A stretch of DNA of 64,000 nucleotides, from assembly GCF_039555335.1 (NCBI RefSeq), contig NC_092636.1:55979706-56043705 (forward strand). Reading direction: 5' to 3'. Below are positions 10,646-24,600 of the stretch, one piece after another. The stretch comes from Amphiura filiformis (lineage: Eukaryota > Echinodermata > Ophiuroidea > Amphilepidida > Amphiuridae). The notes beneath the pieces are model-generated. The model did not search any database and was not told where the DNA came from. It saw only the letters and a list, made by a program, of their open reading frames with translations. The position numbers were made by a program, and so were the translations under genes. Within the stretch, counting starts at the first letter, position 1; every line of letters begins with the position of its first letter.

Positions 10646-11042
10646 TACGCCTATAGCTTCAGAACTTTTAATCGTATTCGCAATATTGTACCATAGAAAG
10701 AAGGGTGGTTTATTTACGCGCATTTTGATACCCCATGCGTTCAATGTCATTAACAACACAGTTATTTAAAGAGAGAAACTGGAATTTAAAAGTTGCAGTT
10801 ATTTGTATTGAAACAGCGCGAAAATGACAGCGGATTTTACATACCACAATGTTTTCGTAAAATAAACCATTGATCGCTGTAAATTGCAACTTTTAAATTC
10901 GGACATTTTCCTTCAAAAACACTGCTGTGTTGTTAATATTGAACGACATTGGACGAATAAGGTATCAAAATGCGCGTAAATAAACCATCCTCCGTTCTAT
11001 TATTTAGAATACGACTATAATAGTTCTGAAGCTATAGGCGTA
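10646..11042. mobile_element. Fold-back element with 20-bp perfect outer arms
   Basis: TACGCCTATAGCTTCAGAAC (10646-10665) is exactly the reverse complement of 11023-11042. The arms stay paired inward through GGTTTATTTACGCGCATTTT, CAATGTC, TAACAACACAG and AATTTAAAAGTTGCA, with a centre near 10840. Each arm is about 170 bp. It is non-coding and MITE-like. No convincing target duplication was found. Confidence 0.8.
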
Positions 11043-11475
11043 TTTATAACGGCTGCGTTAGATTTTCAGTAACTTCCAATCGTTTCCTTAGACTGCTCAG
11101 GATGAATGTTGGCGATACTGTTATGAGATAAGCGAAGAGCCTCAAATTTTGCCAGCCCTTGGTATTGCCACAGATCCTGGAAGCTTTCTATTTCATCATT
11201 CATGGCGCGTGCAGTACATGTATATTCTAATACAACCCGAAATAAAGTCATCCAATATTATATAAATATACCACTATAATCCCCATATTTGGCAAACCAT
11301 TACACAAATATTATACACAAGAAATTCCGTGTCATTTTTGATACAGAAAACAGCTAGCTTCTCTTTTGATGTTTACTGAGGTATGAAGAGTGTGGCCTTC
11401 AAAACGTATAATTGGGAAGAGTATTTAACACAACAAAGGATGAGTTCCCGATACATTGTGAAGCAAGTAAAGTGG

Positions 11476-13387
11476 GTATTTGGATGGGTCATGTCACAAT
11501 ATGCACGCAGTTTCTGTGTGCAATTTTGCTGGCTAGAGTGCAAAATTGCACACACGGATAATGCTATTTGCATGCAGGCAATAACATCTTGCACTGGAAA
11601 TTGCGACCTAGCACTGGCACGCTGGAGGAGGTTGACCTGTTGATGACTGTGAACTGGTCTCTCCCTAACCATGCTAATAGCGTAGTAATTACCTCAGGGA
11701 GTTCACAGTCAGTGCAACACAAACCAGTGATATTTGACACATGCTCGTGGTGATGTTGTCATTCTCATAATTTTCTTCTGCCATTCCATTTTATTACATA
11801 TTTATGTGAATATGCCTCTACTAATTAGCACTTGTTCAGTGCCTAGTATAGGCCTATATGGGACCATAACAACCCCTCTCTGACATTACAAAATCCACCA
11901 GTCCTATCTGGTGCGCCTCGCTGACAGCTTTGAATTTTGATCCAGAAAACAAAAATCATATTGAGTAAGTTTTGATTAAACTAGAGGAAACATATTAGCA
12001 TAATCCTAAACGGCAAAAATGTTTTGGAATTTTGTTAACAGTTTTTTAATACTTGAAATGTAGTTTCGTAATGTTTTTCTTGATTTGTGTTCAGTCATTT
12101 TAAAATAATAAGGCACAAATGGCATTAAACTTATTCCAAAACCATGATATGTCCAGATATTGGTACTTTAATTGGCAGCAATTTGGTTCCATACAGTATC
12201 ATACTTGACCTACAATAGTTACCAATAAAACTAATGATGGATAATATTTGACACTCAAATTTTTGCACAGCTCTCTATACTGTACAATAGACCTTGTCCT
12301 ATTTTATATTTATGAAATTGTTTCTTTTATATTTATAGCATTTTGTGTTATTATTCATTAGTATTGCAATGGTTTTAATACCAGTCAATGTTGAAAACAA
12401 TGTGGTATTGTACGAATTTCCAAATAACGATTCCTAATGCTCACGATGATTAAGCTTTTGATATCAAATTTGGCATCAACCTTCGAAGGAAAGTGTATAG
12501 AAAATTATTATATAAATCATTTTGCCATAAACTCATGGAACTATAGTGGCCATTTTTTAATTTGGCTGTATTTACATGGGAACTGTAAGTTAGCCGTCAG
12601 TATTTGAAATAAAATATTAATCAACAGAGAACACATATATTGCTTGACAATCATAATGGGATGTTGAAATGTTTCAGTGCCCGTGCCTCTATAATTATAA
12701 CCTATTAATTAAAAACTTAAATTAATTAAGTGCTGCCTCTGTTGACTTTAAAGAATAAGACTTATTTGGTTGATACATTAAAATTTACCCAAATATATAC
12801 TATTGTCTTACCTTCGAAGAGTGGAAGACTCTTGTTTATTTTTGTGTATCACTTGTGCATTAAAAGAAAATTTTCATCATTCTCAAATTCATGTTAATGA
12901 ATGCATTGCTATTGTAATAAGATATAGTTTATGTCCAAGTGCAATACATATAAGGAATACCTAACTCAAAAAGACTGTTTAGGTGGGATAATATAAAGAA
13001 TAAAATGCATACTTCACACATTTTCTATTTTGTAACAAAATTTATATTATAACATTATATCACATCTGTGGTAAAATCATAGACCCTATAATATTATTGT
13101 AAAACATAGGCAAACTGTTTATAAACTTTGCCAGCCAAATCTGAGAATGTGCACTGGGAATATATTTTTATGGGGAGGGTTAAGTATAAGGTCAAGTTCC
13201 TCCTCCAACTCCAGATTACCTTTGGGAAAAGGACCATACTGGGCCAGATAATTGCAGCCTACAGTGGGTTTGATACAAAGCCCAATTGCACGCGGATATT
13301 TTTATCAGTGCTTGCAGGCTGTGTGCAATATTGCCACCAGAATTGCACACAGATTTGCGTGCATTTTGTGACATGATCCCTAAATAC
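11476..13387. mobile_element. Possible 1.9-kb element with about 57-bp inverted ends
   Basis: The left end (GTATTTGGATGGGTCATGTC, then ACAATATGCACGCAG and CTGTGTGCAATTTTG) resembles the reverse complement of the right end (GTATTTAGGGATCATGTC, then ACAAAATGCACGCA and CTGTGTGCAATTCTG, 13331-13387). An inner stem (GACTGTGAACT near 11645 with AGTTCACAGTC near 11700) lies just inside the left end. The interior has no transposase-like frame. The inverted ends are clear, but whether the intervening 1.8 kb moved as one unit is inference. Confidence 0.5.
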
Positions 13388-13997
13388 ACTTATTAAATCA
13401 CGGCGAGATTTAAATTAGGTGATTATGTCACAGCTAGCTCATTAGAGTGTGTCACTCGGTCTATTGCAACTTGTTGTAATGTAGGATAGATATGATATTG
13501 CTGTTGAGGTATAACTAAAACAATTCTGTGCAGTCTTCAATCTTCAAATTGTCTTGCATGCATGTATTTCAGCAATATTATTGTTTTCTAAGTTGAGGTC
13601 AAAAAGTCTGGAAAGTCCATTGGTTTTGGTGAATCTCAGTAATGCTAACTTGAAGTTTGTGAGTACTGGACGGAAATATTTCCTAGTAAGATTAGGCTAA
13701 TACATAATGGTGTGGAAGGTATCACTTCAAGTGACATCGTGCGCCTATTCCAGTGCTTACAATAACGAAAAAGGGAAATCCGTTTGTATGCAGAGACACT
13801 GCAGGACATTGAAATTCAAAACAATTGTGGGATGTAAAATTTGAATTTTTAAGACGTTATGTTTGGCCATAAATTACATAGTTTCATCTTTTATTGTTAG
13901 CTTTTACTGTGATCGTTCTGAATCTGAAAATATACTGCACGAAATGTGTAATTTTTCCATGTAAAACTAAAATAAACAATTAGTGGTATTTACCTAT
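13388..13997. other. Non-coding DNA left of the satellite
   Basis: No gene or repeat is recognised. It leads directly into the degraded left edge of the array. Confidence 0.4.
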
Positions 13998-16900
13998 TGG
14001 TATATTCATCTTATTACATCCTTGATCTTGATCTCTTTATACCATGTGTAACATACAAGTCTCTTTATTAAGGCAAGCAACCTTTAGCACCTTTATCGCT
14101 ATACAATAGCCTCATCACAGCCTTGATCTTCACCTCTTCATACAATACAAGTCACTTTCAGCATCTGTATCTATAAACAAATATTAACACATCATAGCCT
14201 TGATCTTCTCAGCTCTTTTATTCTATACGAATCACATTGAGCATCTTTATCTCTATACAATACCCTCACCACAGCCTTCATCTTCACCTCTTGATTCTAT
14301 ACGAATCACTTTTAGCATCTTTATCTCTATTCAATACCCTCATCACAGCTTTGATCTTCACCTCTTGATTCTATACGAATCACTTTTAGCATCTTTATAT
14401 CTCAATACAATACCCTCATCACAGCCTTGATCTTCACCTTTTGATTCTATACGAATCACTTTTAGCATCTTTATCTCAATACAATACCCTCATCACAGCC
14501 TTGATCTTCACCTCTTGATTCTATACGAATCACTTTTAGCATCTTTATATCTCAATACAATACCCTCATCACAGCCTTGATCTTCACCTCTAGATTCTAT
14601 GCGAATCACTTTTAGCATCTTTATAATCTCTATACAATACCCTCATCACAGCCTTGATCTTCAACTCTTGATTCTATATGAATCACTTTTACCATCTTTA
14701 TCTCAATACAATACCCTCATCACAGCCTTGATCTTCACCTCTTGATTCTATGCGAATCACTTTTACCATCTTTATCTCAATACAATACCCTCATCACAGC
14801 CTTGATCTTCACCTCTTGATTCTATACGAATCACTTTTAGCATCTTTATCTCTATACAATACCCTCACCACAGCCTTCATCTTCACCTCTTGATTCTATA
14901 CGAATCACTTTTAGCATCTTTATCTCAATACAATACCCTCATCACAGCCTTCATCTTCACCTCTTGATTCTATACGAATCACTTTTAGCATCTTTATCTC
15001 TATACAATACCCTCATCACAGCCTTCATCTTCAACTCTTGATTCTATACGAATCACTTTTACCATCTTTATCTCTATACAATACCCTCATCACAGCCTTG
15101 ATCTTCACCTCTTGATTCTATACGAATCACTTTTAGCATCTTTATCTCTATACAATACCCTCATCACAGCCTTCATCTTCAACTCTTGATTCTATACGAA
15201 TCACTTTTACCATCTTTATCTCTATACAATACCCTCATCACAGCCTTGATCTTCACCTCTTGATTCTATACGAATCACTTTTAGCATCTTTATCTCTATA
15301 CAATACCCTCATCACAGCCTTGATCTTCACCTCTTGATTCTATACGAATCACTTTTACCATCTTTATCTCAATACAATACCCTCATCACAGCCTTGATCT
15401 TCACCTCTTGATTCTATACGAATCACTTTTAGCATCTTTATCTCTATACAATACCCTCATCACAGCCTTCATCTTCACCTCTTGATTCTATACGAATCAC
15501 TTTTAGCATCTTTATCTCTATACAATACCCTCATCACAGCTTTGATCTTCACCTCTTGATTCTATACGAATCACTTTTACCATCTTCATCTCTATACAAT
15601 ACCCTCATCACAGCCTTGATCTTCACCTCTTGATTCTATACGAATCACTTTTACCATCTTTATCTCAATACAATACCCTCATCACAGCCTTGATCTTCAC
15701 CTCTTGATTCTATACGAATCACTTTTACCATCTTCATCTCTATACAATACCCTCATCACAGCCTTGATCTTCACCTCTTGATTCTATACGAATCACTTTT
15801 ACCATCTTTATCTCAATACAATACCCTCATCACAGCTTTGATCTTCACCTCTTGATTCTATACGAATCACTTTTACCATCTTTATCTCAATACAATACCC
15901 TCATCACAGCCTTGATCTTCAACTCTTGATTCTATACGAATCACTTTTAGCATCTTTATCTCAATACAATACCCTCATCACAGCCTTGATCTTCACCTTT
16001 TGATTCTATACGAATCACTTTTAGCATCTTTATCTCTATACAATACCCTCATCACAGCCTTGATCTTCACCTCTTGATTCTATACGAATCACTTTTAGCA
16101 TCTTTATCTCTATACAATACCCTCATCACAGCCTTGATCTTCACCTCTTGATTCTATACGAATCACTTTTAGCATCTTTATCTCAATACAATACCCTCAT
16201 CACAGCCTTGATCTTCACCTCTTGATTCTATACGAATCACTTTTAGCATCTTTATAATCTCTATACAATACCCTAATCACAGCCTTGATCTTCACCTCTT
16301 GATTCTATATGAATCACTTTTAGCATCTTTATCTCAATACAATACCCTCATCACAGCCTTGATCTTCAACTCTTGATTCTATATGAATCACTTTTACCAT
16401 CTTTATCTCTATATAATACCCTCATCACAGCCTTGATCTTCACCTTTTGATTCTATACGAATCACTTTTAGCATCTTTATCTCAATACAATACCCTCATC
16501 ACAGCCTTGATCTTCACCTCTTGATTCTATACGAATCACTTTTAGCATCTTTATATCTCAATACAATACCCTCATCACAGCCTTGATCTTCACCTCTTGA
16601 TTCTATACGAATCACTTTTACCATCTTTATCTCAATACAATACCCTCATCACAGCCTTGATCTTCAACTCTTGATTCTATATGAATCACTTTTACCATCT
16701 TTATCTCTATATAATACCCTCATCACAGCCTTGATCTTCACCTTTTGATTCTATACGAATCACTTTTAGCATCTTTATCTCTATACAATACCCTCATCAC
16801 AGCCTTCATCTTCACCTCTTGATTCTATACGAATCACTTTTAGCATCTTTATCTCAATACAATACCCTCATCACAGCCTTGATCTTCACCTCTTGATTCT

Positions 16901-17169
16901 ATATGAATCACTTTTAGCATCTTTATATCTCAATACAATACCCTCATCACAGCCTTGATCTTCAACTCTTGATTCTATATGAATCACTTTTAGCATCTTT
17001 ATCTCAATACAATACCCTAATCACAGCCTTGATCTTCACCTCTTGATTCTATACGAATCACTTTTAGCATCTTTATCTCAATACAATACCCTCATCACAG
17101 CCTTGATCTTCACCTCTTGATTCTATACGAATCACTTTTAGCATCTTTATCTCTATACAATACCCTCAT

Positions 17170-20100
17170 CACAGCTTTGATCTTCACCTCTTGATTCTAT
17201 ACGAATCACTTTTAGCATCTTTATCTCAATACAATACCCTCACCACAGCCTTCATCTTCACCTCTTGATTCTATGCGAATCACTTTTAGCATCTTTATCT
17301 CTATACAATACCCTCACCACAGCCTTGATCTTCACCTCTTGATTCTACACGAATCACTTTTAGCATCTTTATCTCTATACAATACCCTCATCACAGCCTT
17401 GATCTTCACCTCTTGATTCTATACGAATCACTTTTAGCATCTTTATCTCAATACAATACCCTCATCACAGCTTTGATCTTCAACTCTTGATTCTATACGA
17501 ATCACTTTTAGCATCTTTATATCTCAATACAATACCCTCATCACAGCCTTGATCTTCACCTCTTGATTCTATACGAATCACTTTTAGCATCTTTATCTCA
17601 ATACAATACCCTAATCACAGCCTTGATCTTCACCTCTTGATTCTATACGAATCACTTTTAGCATCTTTATCTCAATACAATACCCTCACCACAGCCTTCA
17701 TCTTCACCTCTTGATTCTATGCGAATCACTTTTAGCATCTTTATCTCTATACAATACCCTCACCACAGCCTTGATCTTCACCTCTTGATTCTACACGAAT
17801 CACTTTTAGCATCTTTATCTCTATACAATACCCTCATCACAGCCTTGATCTTCACCTCTTGATTCTATACGAATCACTTTTAGCATCTTTATCTCAATAC
17901 AATACCCTCATCACAGCTTTGATCTTCAACTCTTGATTCTATACGAATCACTTTTAGCATCTTTATATCTCAATACAATACCCTCATCACAGCCTTGATC
18001 TTCACCTCTTGATTCTATACGAATCACTTTTACCATCTTTATCTCAATACAATACCCTCATCACAGCCTTGATCTTCAACTCTTGATTCTATATGAATCA
18101 CTTTTACCATCTTTATCTCTATATAATACCCTCATCACAGCCTTGATCTTCACCTTTTGATTCTATACGAATCACTTTTAGCATCTTTATCTCTATACAA
18201 TACCCTCATCACAGCCTTCATCTTCACCTCTTGATTCTATACGAATCACTTTTAGCATCTTTATCTCAATACAATACCCTCATCACAGCTTTGATCTTCA
18301 ACTCTTGATTCTATACGAATCACTTTTAGCATCTTTTATATCTCAATACAATACCCTCATCACAGCCTTGATCTTCACCTCTTGATTCTATGCGAATCAC
18401 TTTTAGCATCTTTATCTCTATACAATACCCTCATCACAGCTTTGATCTTCACCTCTTGATTCTATACGAATCACTTTTAGCATCTTTATCTCTATACAAT
18501 ACCCTCATCACAGCCTTGATCTTCACCTCTTGATTCTATACGAATCACTTTTAGCATCTTTATCTCAATACAATACCCTCATCACAGCCTTCATCTTCAC
18601 CTCTTGATTCTATACGAATCACTTTTAGCATCTTTATATCTCAATACAATACCCTCATCACAGCCTTGATCTTCACCTCTTGATTATATACGAATCACTT
18701 TTAGCATCTTTATATCTCAATACAATACCCTCATCACAGCCTTGATCTTCACCTCTTGATTCTATACGAATCACTTTTAGCATCTTTATATCTCAATACA
18801 ATACCCTCATCACAGCCTTGATCTTCACCTCTTGATTCTATGCGAATCACTTTTACCATCTTTATCTCAATACAATACCCTCATCACAGCCTTGATCTTC
18901 ACCTTTTGATTCTATACGAATCACTTTTAGCATCTTTATCTCAATACAATACCCTCATCACAGCCTTGATCTTCACCTCTTGATTCTATACGAATCACTT
19001 TTAGCATCTTTATATCTCAATACAATACCCTCATCACAGCCTTGATCTTCACCTCTTGATTCTATACGAATCACTTTTACCATCTTTATCTCAATACAAT
19101 ACCCTCATCACAGCCTTGATCTTCAACTCTTGATTCTATATGAATCACTTTTACCATCTTTATCTCTATATAATACCCTCATCACAGCCTTGATCTTCAC
19201 CTTTTGATTCTATACGAATCACTTTTAGCATCTTTATCTCTATACAATACCCTCATCACAGCCTTCATCTTCACCTCTTGATTCTATACGAATCACTTTT
19301 AGCATCTTTATCTCAATACAATACCCTCATCACAGCCTTGATCTTCACCTCTTGATTCTATATGAATCACTTTTAGCATCTTTATATCTCAATACAATAC
19401 CCTCATCACAGCCTTGATCTTCAACTCTTGATTCTATATGAATCACTTTTAGCATCTTTATCTCAATACAATACCCTCATCACAGCCTTCATCTTCACCT
19501 CTTGATTCTATACGAATCACTTTTAGCATCTTTATATCTCAATACAATACCCTCATCACAGCCTTCATCTTCACCTCTTGATTCTATACGAATCACTTTT
19601 AGCATCTTTATATCTCAATACAATACCCTCATCACAGCCTTCATCTTCACCTCTTGATTCTATACGAATCACTTTTACCATCTTCATCTCTATACAATAC
19701 CCTCATCACAGCCTTGATCTTCACCTCTTGATTCTATACGAATCACTTTTAGCATCTTTATCTCAATACAATACCCTCATCACAGCCTTGATCTTCACCT
19801 CTTGATTCTATACGAATCACTTTTAGCATCTTTATCTCTATACAATACCCTCATCACAGCTTTGATCTTCACCTCTTGATTCTATACGAATCACTTTTAG
19901 CATCTTTATCTCAATACAATACCCTCACCACAGCCTTCATCTTCACCTCTTGATTCTATGCGAATCACTTTTAGCATCTTTATCTCTATACAATACCCTC
20001 ACCACAGCCTTGATCTTCACCTCTTGATTCTACACGAATCACTTTTAGCATCTTTATCTCTATACAATACCCTCATCACAGCCTTGATCTTCACCTCTTG

Positions 20101-21690
20101 ATTCTATACGAATCACTTTTAGCATCTTTATCTCAATACAATACCCTCATCACAGCTTTGATCTTCAACTCTTGATTCTATACGAATCACTTTTAGCATC
20201 TTTATATCTCAATACAATACCCTCATCACAGCCTTGATCTTCACCTCTTGATTCTATACGAATCACTTTTAGCATCTTTATCTCAATACAATACCCTAAT
20301 CACAGCCTTGATCTTCACCTCTTGATTCTATACGAATCACTTTTAGCATCTTTATCTCAATACAATACCCTCACCACAGCCTTCATCTTCACCTCTTGAT
20401 TCTATGCGAATCACTTTTAGCATCTTTATCTCTATACAATACCCTCACCACAGCCTTGATCTTCACCTCTTGATTCTACACGAATCACTTTTAGCATCTT
20501 TATCTCTATACAATACCCTCATCACAGCCTTGATCTTCACCTCTTGATTCTATACGAATCACTTTTAGCATCTTTATCTCAATACAATACCCTCATCACA
20601 GCTTTGATCTTCAACTCTTGATTCTATACGAATCACTTTTAGCATCTTTATATCTCAATACAATACCCTCATCACAGCCTTGATCTTCACCTCTTGATTC
20701 TATACGAATCACTTTTACCATCTTTATCTCAATACAATACCCTCATCACAGCCTTGATCTTCAACTCTTGATTCTATATGAATCACTTTTACCATCTTTA
20801 TCTCTATATAATACCCTCATCACAGCCTTGATCTTCACCTTTTGATTCTATACGAATCACTTTTAGCATCTTTATCTCTATACAATACCCTCATCACAGC
20901 CTTCATCTTCACCTCTTGATTCTATACGAATCACTTTTAGCATCTTTATCTCAATACAATACCCTCATCACAGCTTTGATCTTCAACTCTTGATTCTATA
21001 CGAATCACTTTTAGCATCTTTATATCTCAATACAATACCCTCATCACAGCCTTGATCTTCACCTCTTGATTCTATGCGAATCACTTTTAGCATCTTTATC
21101 TCTATACAATACCCTCATCACAGCTTTGATCTTCACCTCTTGATTCTATACGAATCACTTTTAGCATCTTTATCTCTATACAATACCCTCATCACAGCCT
21201 TGATCTTCACCTCTTGATTCTATACGAATCACTTTTAGCATCTTTATCTCAATACAATACCCTCATCACAGCCTTCATCTTCACCTCTTGATTCTATACG
21301 AATCACTTTTAGCATCTTTATATCTCAATACAATACCCTCATCACAGCCTTGATCTTCACCTCTTGATTATATACGAATCACTTTTAGCATCTTTATATC
21401 TCAATACAATACCCTCATCACAGCCTTGATCTTCACCTCTTGATTCTATACGAATCACTTTTAGCATCTTTATATCTCAATACAATACCCTCATCACAGC
21501 CTTGATCTTCACCTCTTGATTCTATGCGAATCACTTTTACCATCTTTATCTCTATACAATACCCTCATCACAGCCTTGATCTTCACCTTTTGATTCTATA
21601 CGAATCACTTTTAGCATCTTTATCTCAATACAATACCCTCATCACAGCCTTGATCTTCACCTCTTGATTCTATACGAATCACTTTTAGCA
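17170..21690 (+). repeat. Higher-order repeat within the satellite, 2685-bp period
   Basis: Rare variants recur at a fixed offset: GATTCTACACG at 17341 and 17787 reappears at 20026 and 20472, exactly +2685 each; CAGCTTTGATC at 17172 reappears at 19857; the GATTATATACG variant at 18682 reappears at 21366 (+2684, because the first block has an extra T near 18331). The duplicated block is about 1.8 kb. Within it a 446-bp six-monomer sub-repeat is also doubled. Confidence 0.85.
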
Positions 21691-24600
21691 TCTTTATCTC
21701 AATACAATACCCTCACCACAGCCTTGATCTTCACCTCTTGATTCTATACGAATCACTTTTAGCATCTTTATCTCAATACAATACCCTCACCACAGCCTTC
21801 ATCTTCACCTCTTGATTCTATACGAATCACTTTTAGCATCTTTATCTCAATACAATACCCTCATCACAGCCTTGATCTTCACCTCTTGATTCTATACGAA
21901 TCACTTTTAGCATCTTTATAATCTCTATACAATACCCTCATCACAGCCTTGATCTTCACCTCTTGATTCTATACGAATCACTTTTAGCATCTTTATATCT
22001 CTATACAATACCCTCATCACAGCCTTCATCTTCACCTCTTGATTCTATACGAATCACTTTTAGCATCTTTATCTCAATACAATACCCTCATCACAGCCTT
22101 GATCTTCAACTCTTGATTCTATATGAATCACTTTTACCATCTTTATCTCTATATAATACCCTCATCACAGCCTTGATCTTCACCTTTTGATTCTATACGA
22201 ATCACTTTTAGCATCTTTATCTCTATACAATACCCTCATCACAGCCTTGATCTTCACCTCTTGATTCTATACGAATCACTTTTAGCATCTTTATATCTCA
22301 ATACAATACCCTCATCACAGCCTTGATCTTCACCTCTTGATTCTACACGAATCACTTTTAGCATCTTTATCTCAATATAATACCCTCATCACAGCCTTGA
22401 TCTTCACCTCTTGATTCTATACGAATCACTTTTAGCATCTTTATATCTCAATACAATACCCTCATCACAGCCTTGATCTTCACCTCTTGATTCTATACGA
22501 ATCACTTTTAGCATCTTTATCTCAATACAATACCCTCATCACAGCCTTGATCTTCACCTCTTGATTCTATACGAATCACTTTTAGCATCTTTATCTCAAT
22601 ACAATACCCTCATCACAGCCTTCATCTTCACCTCTTGATTCTATACGAATCACTTTTAGCATCTATATCTCTATACAATACCCTCATCACAGCCTTGATC
22701 TTCACCTCTTGATTCTATACGAATCACTTTTAGCATCTTTATATCTCAATACAATACCCTCATCACAGCCTTGATCTTCACCTCTTGATTATATACGAAT
22801 CACTTTTAGCATCTTTATCTCTATACAATACCCTCACCACAGCCTTCATCTTCACCTCTTGATTCTATACGAATCACTTTTAGCATCTTTATCTCAATAC
22901 AATACCCTCATCACAGCCTTCATCTTCACCTCTTGATTCTATACGAATCACTTTTAGCATCTTTATATCTCAATACAATACCCTCATCACAGCCTTGATC
23001 TTCAACTCTTGATTCTATACGAATCACTTTTAGCATCTTTATCTCTATACAATACCCTCATCACAGCCTTGATCTTCAACTCTTGATTCTATATGAATCA
23101 CTTTTACCATCTTTATCTCTATATAATACCCTCATCACAGCCTTGATCTTCACCTTTTGATTCTATACGAATCACTTTTAGCATCTTTATCTCTATACAA
23201 TACCCTCATCACAGCCTTGATCTTCACCTCTTGATTCTATACGAATCACTTTTAGCATCTTTATATCTCAATACAATACCCTCATCACAGCCTTGATCTT
23301 CACCTCTTGATTCTATACGAATCACTTTTACCATCTTTATCTCAATACAATACCCTCATCACAGCCTTGATCTTCAACTCTTGATTCTATATGAATCACT
23401 TTTATCATCTTTATCTCTATATAATACCCTCATCACAGCCTTGATCTTCACCTTTTGATTCTATACGAATCACTTTTAGCATCTTTATCTCTATACAATA
23501 CCCTCATCACAGCCTTCATCTTCACCTCTTGATTCTATACGAATCACTTTTAGCATCTTTATCTCAATATAATACCCTCATCACAGCCTTGATCTTCACC
23601 TCTTGATTCTATACGAATCACTTTTAGCATCTTTATCTCTATACAATACCCTCATCACAGCCTTGATCTTCACCTCTTGATTCTATATGAATCACTTTTA
23701 GCATCTTTATATCTCAATACAATACCCTCATCACAGCCTTGATCTTCACCTCTTGATTCTATACGAATCACTTTTACCATCTTTATCTCAATACAATACC
23801 CTCATCACAGCCTTGATCTTCAACTCTTGATTCTATATGAATCACTTTTACCATCTTTATCTCTATATAATACCCTCATCACAGCCTTGATCTTCACCTT
23901 TTGATTCTATACGAATCACTTTTAGCATCTTTATCTCTCTATACAATACCCTCATCACAGCCTTGATCTTCACCTCTTGATTCTATACGAATCACTTTTA
24001 GCATCTTTATCTCTATACAATACCCTCATCACAGCCTTCATCTTCACCTCTTGATTCTATACGAATCACTTTTAGCATCTTTATCTCAATATAATACCCT
24101 CATCACAGCCTTGATCTTCAACTCTTGATTCTATACGAATCACTTTTAGCATCTTTATCTCTATACAATACCCTCATCACAGCCTTGATCTTCACCTTTT
24201 GATTCTATACGAATCACTTTTAGCATCTTTATCTCTATACAATACCCTCATCACAGCCTTGATCTTTACCTCTTGATTCTATACGAATCACTTTTAGCAT
24301 CTTTATCTCAATATAATACCCTCATCACAGCCTTGATCTTCACCTTTTGATTCTATACGAATCACTTTTAGCATCTTTATCTCTATACAATACCCTCATC
24401 ACAGCCTTGATCTTCACCTCTTGATTCTATACGAATCACTTTTAGCATCTTTATATCTCAATACAATACCCTCATCACAGCCTTGATCTTCACCTCTTGA
24501 TTCTATACGAATCACTTTTACCATCTTTATCTCAATACAATACCCTCATCACAGCCTTGATCTTCAACTCTTGATTCTATATGAATCACTTTTACCATCT

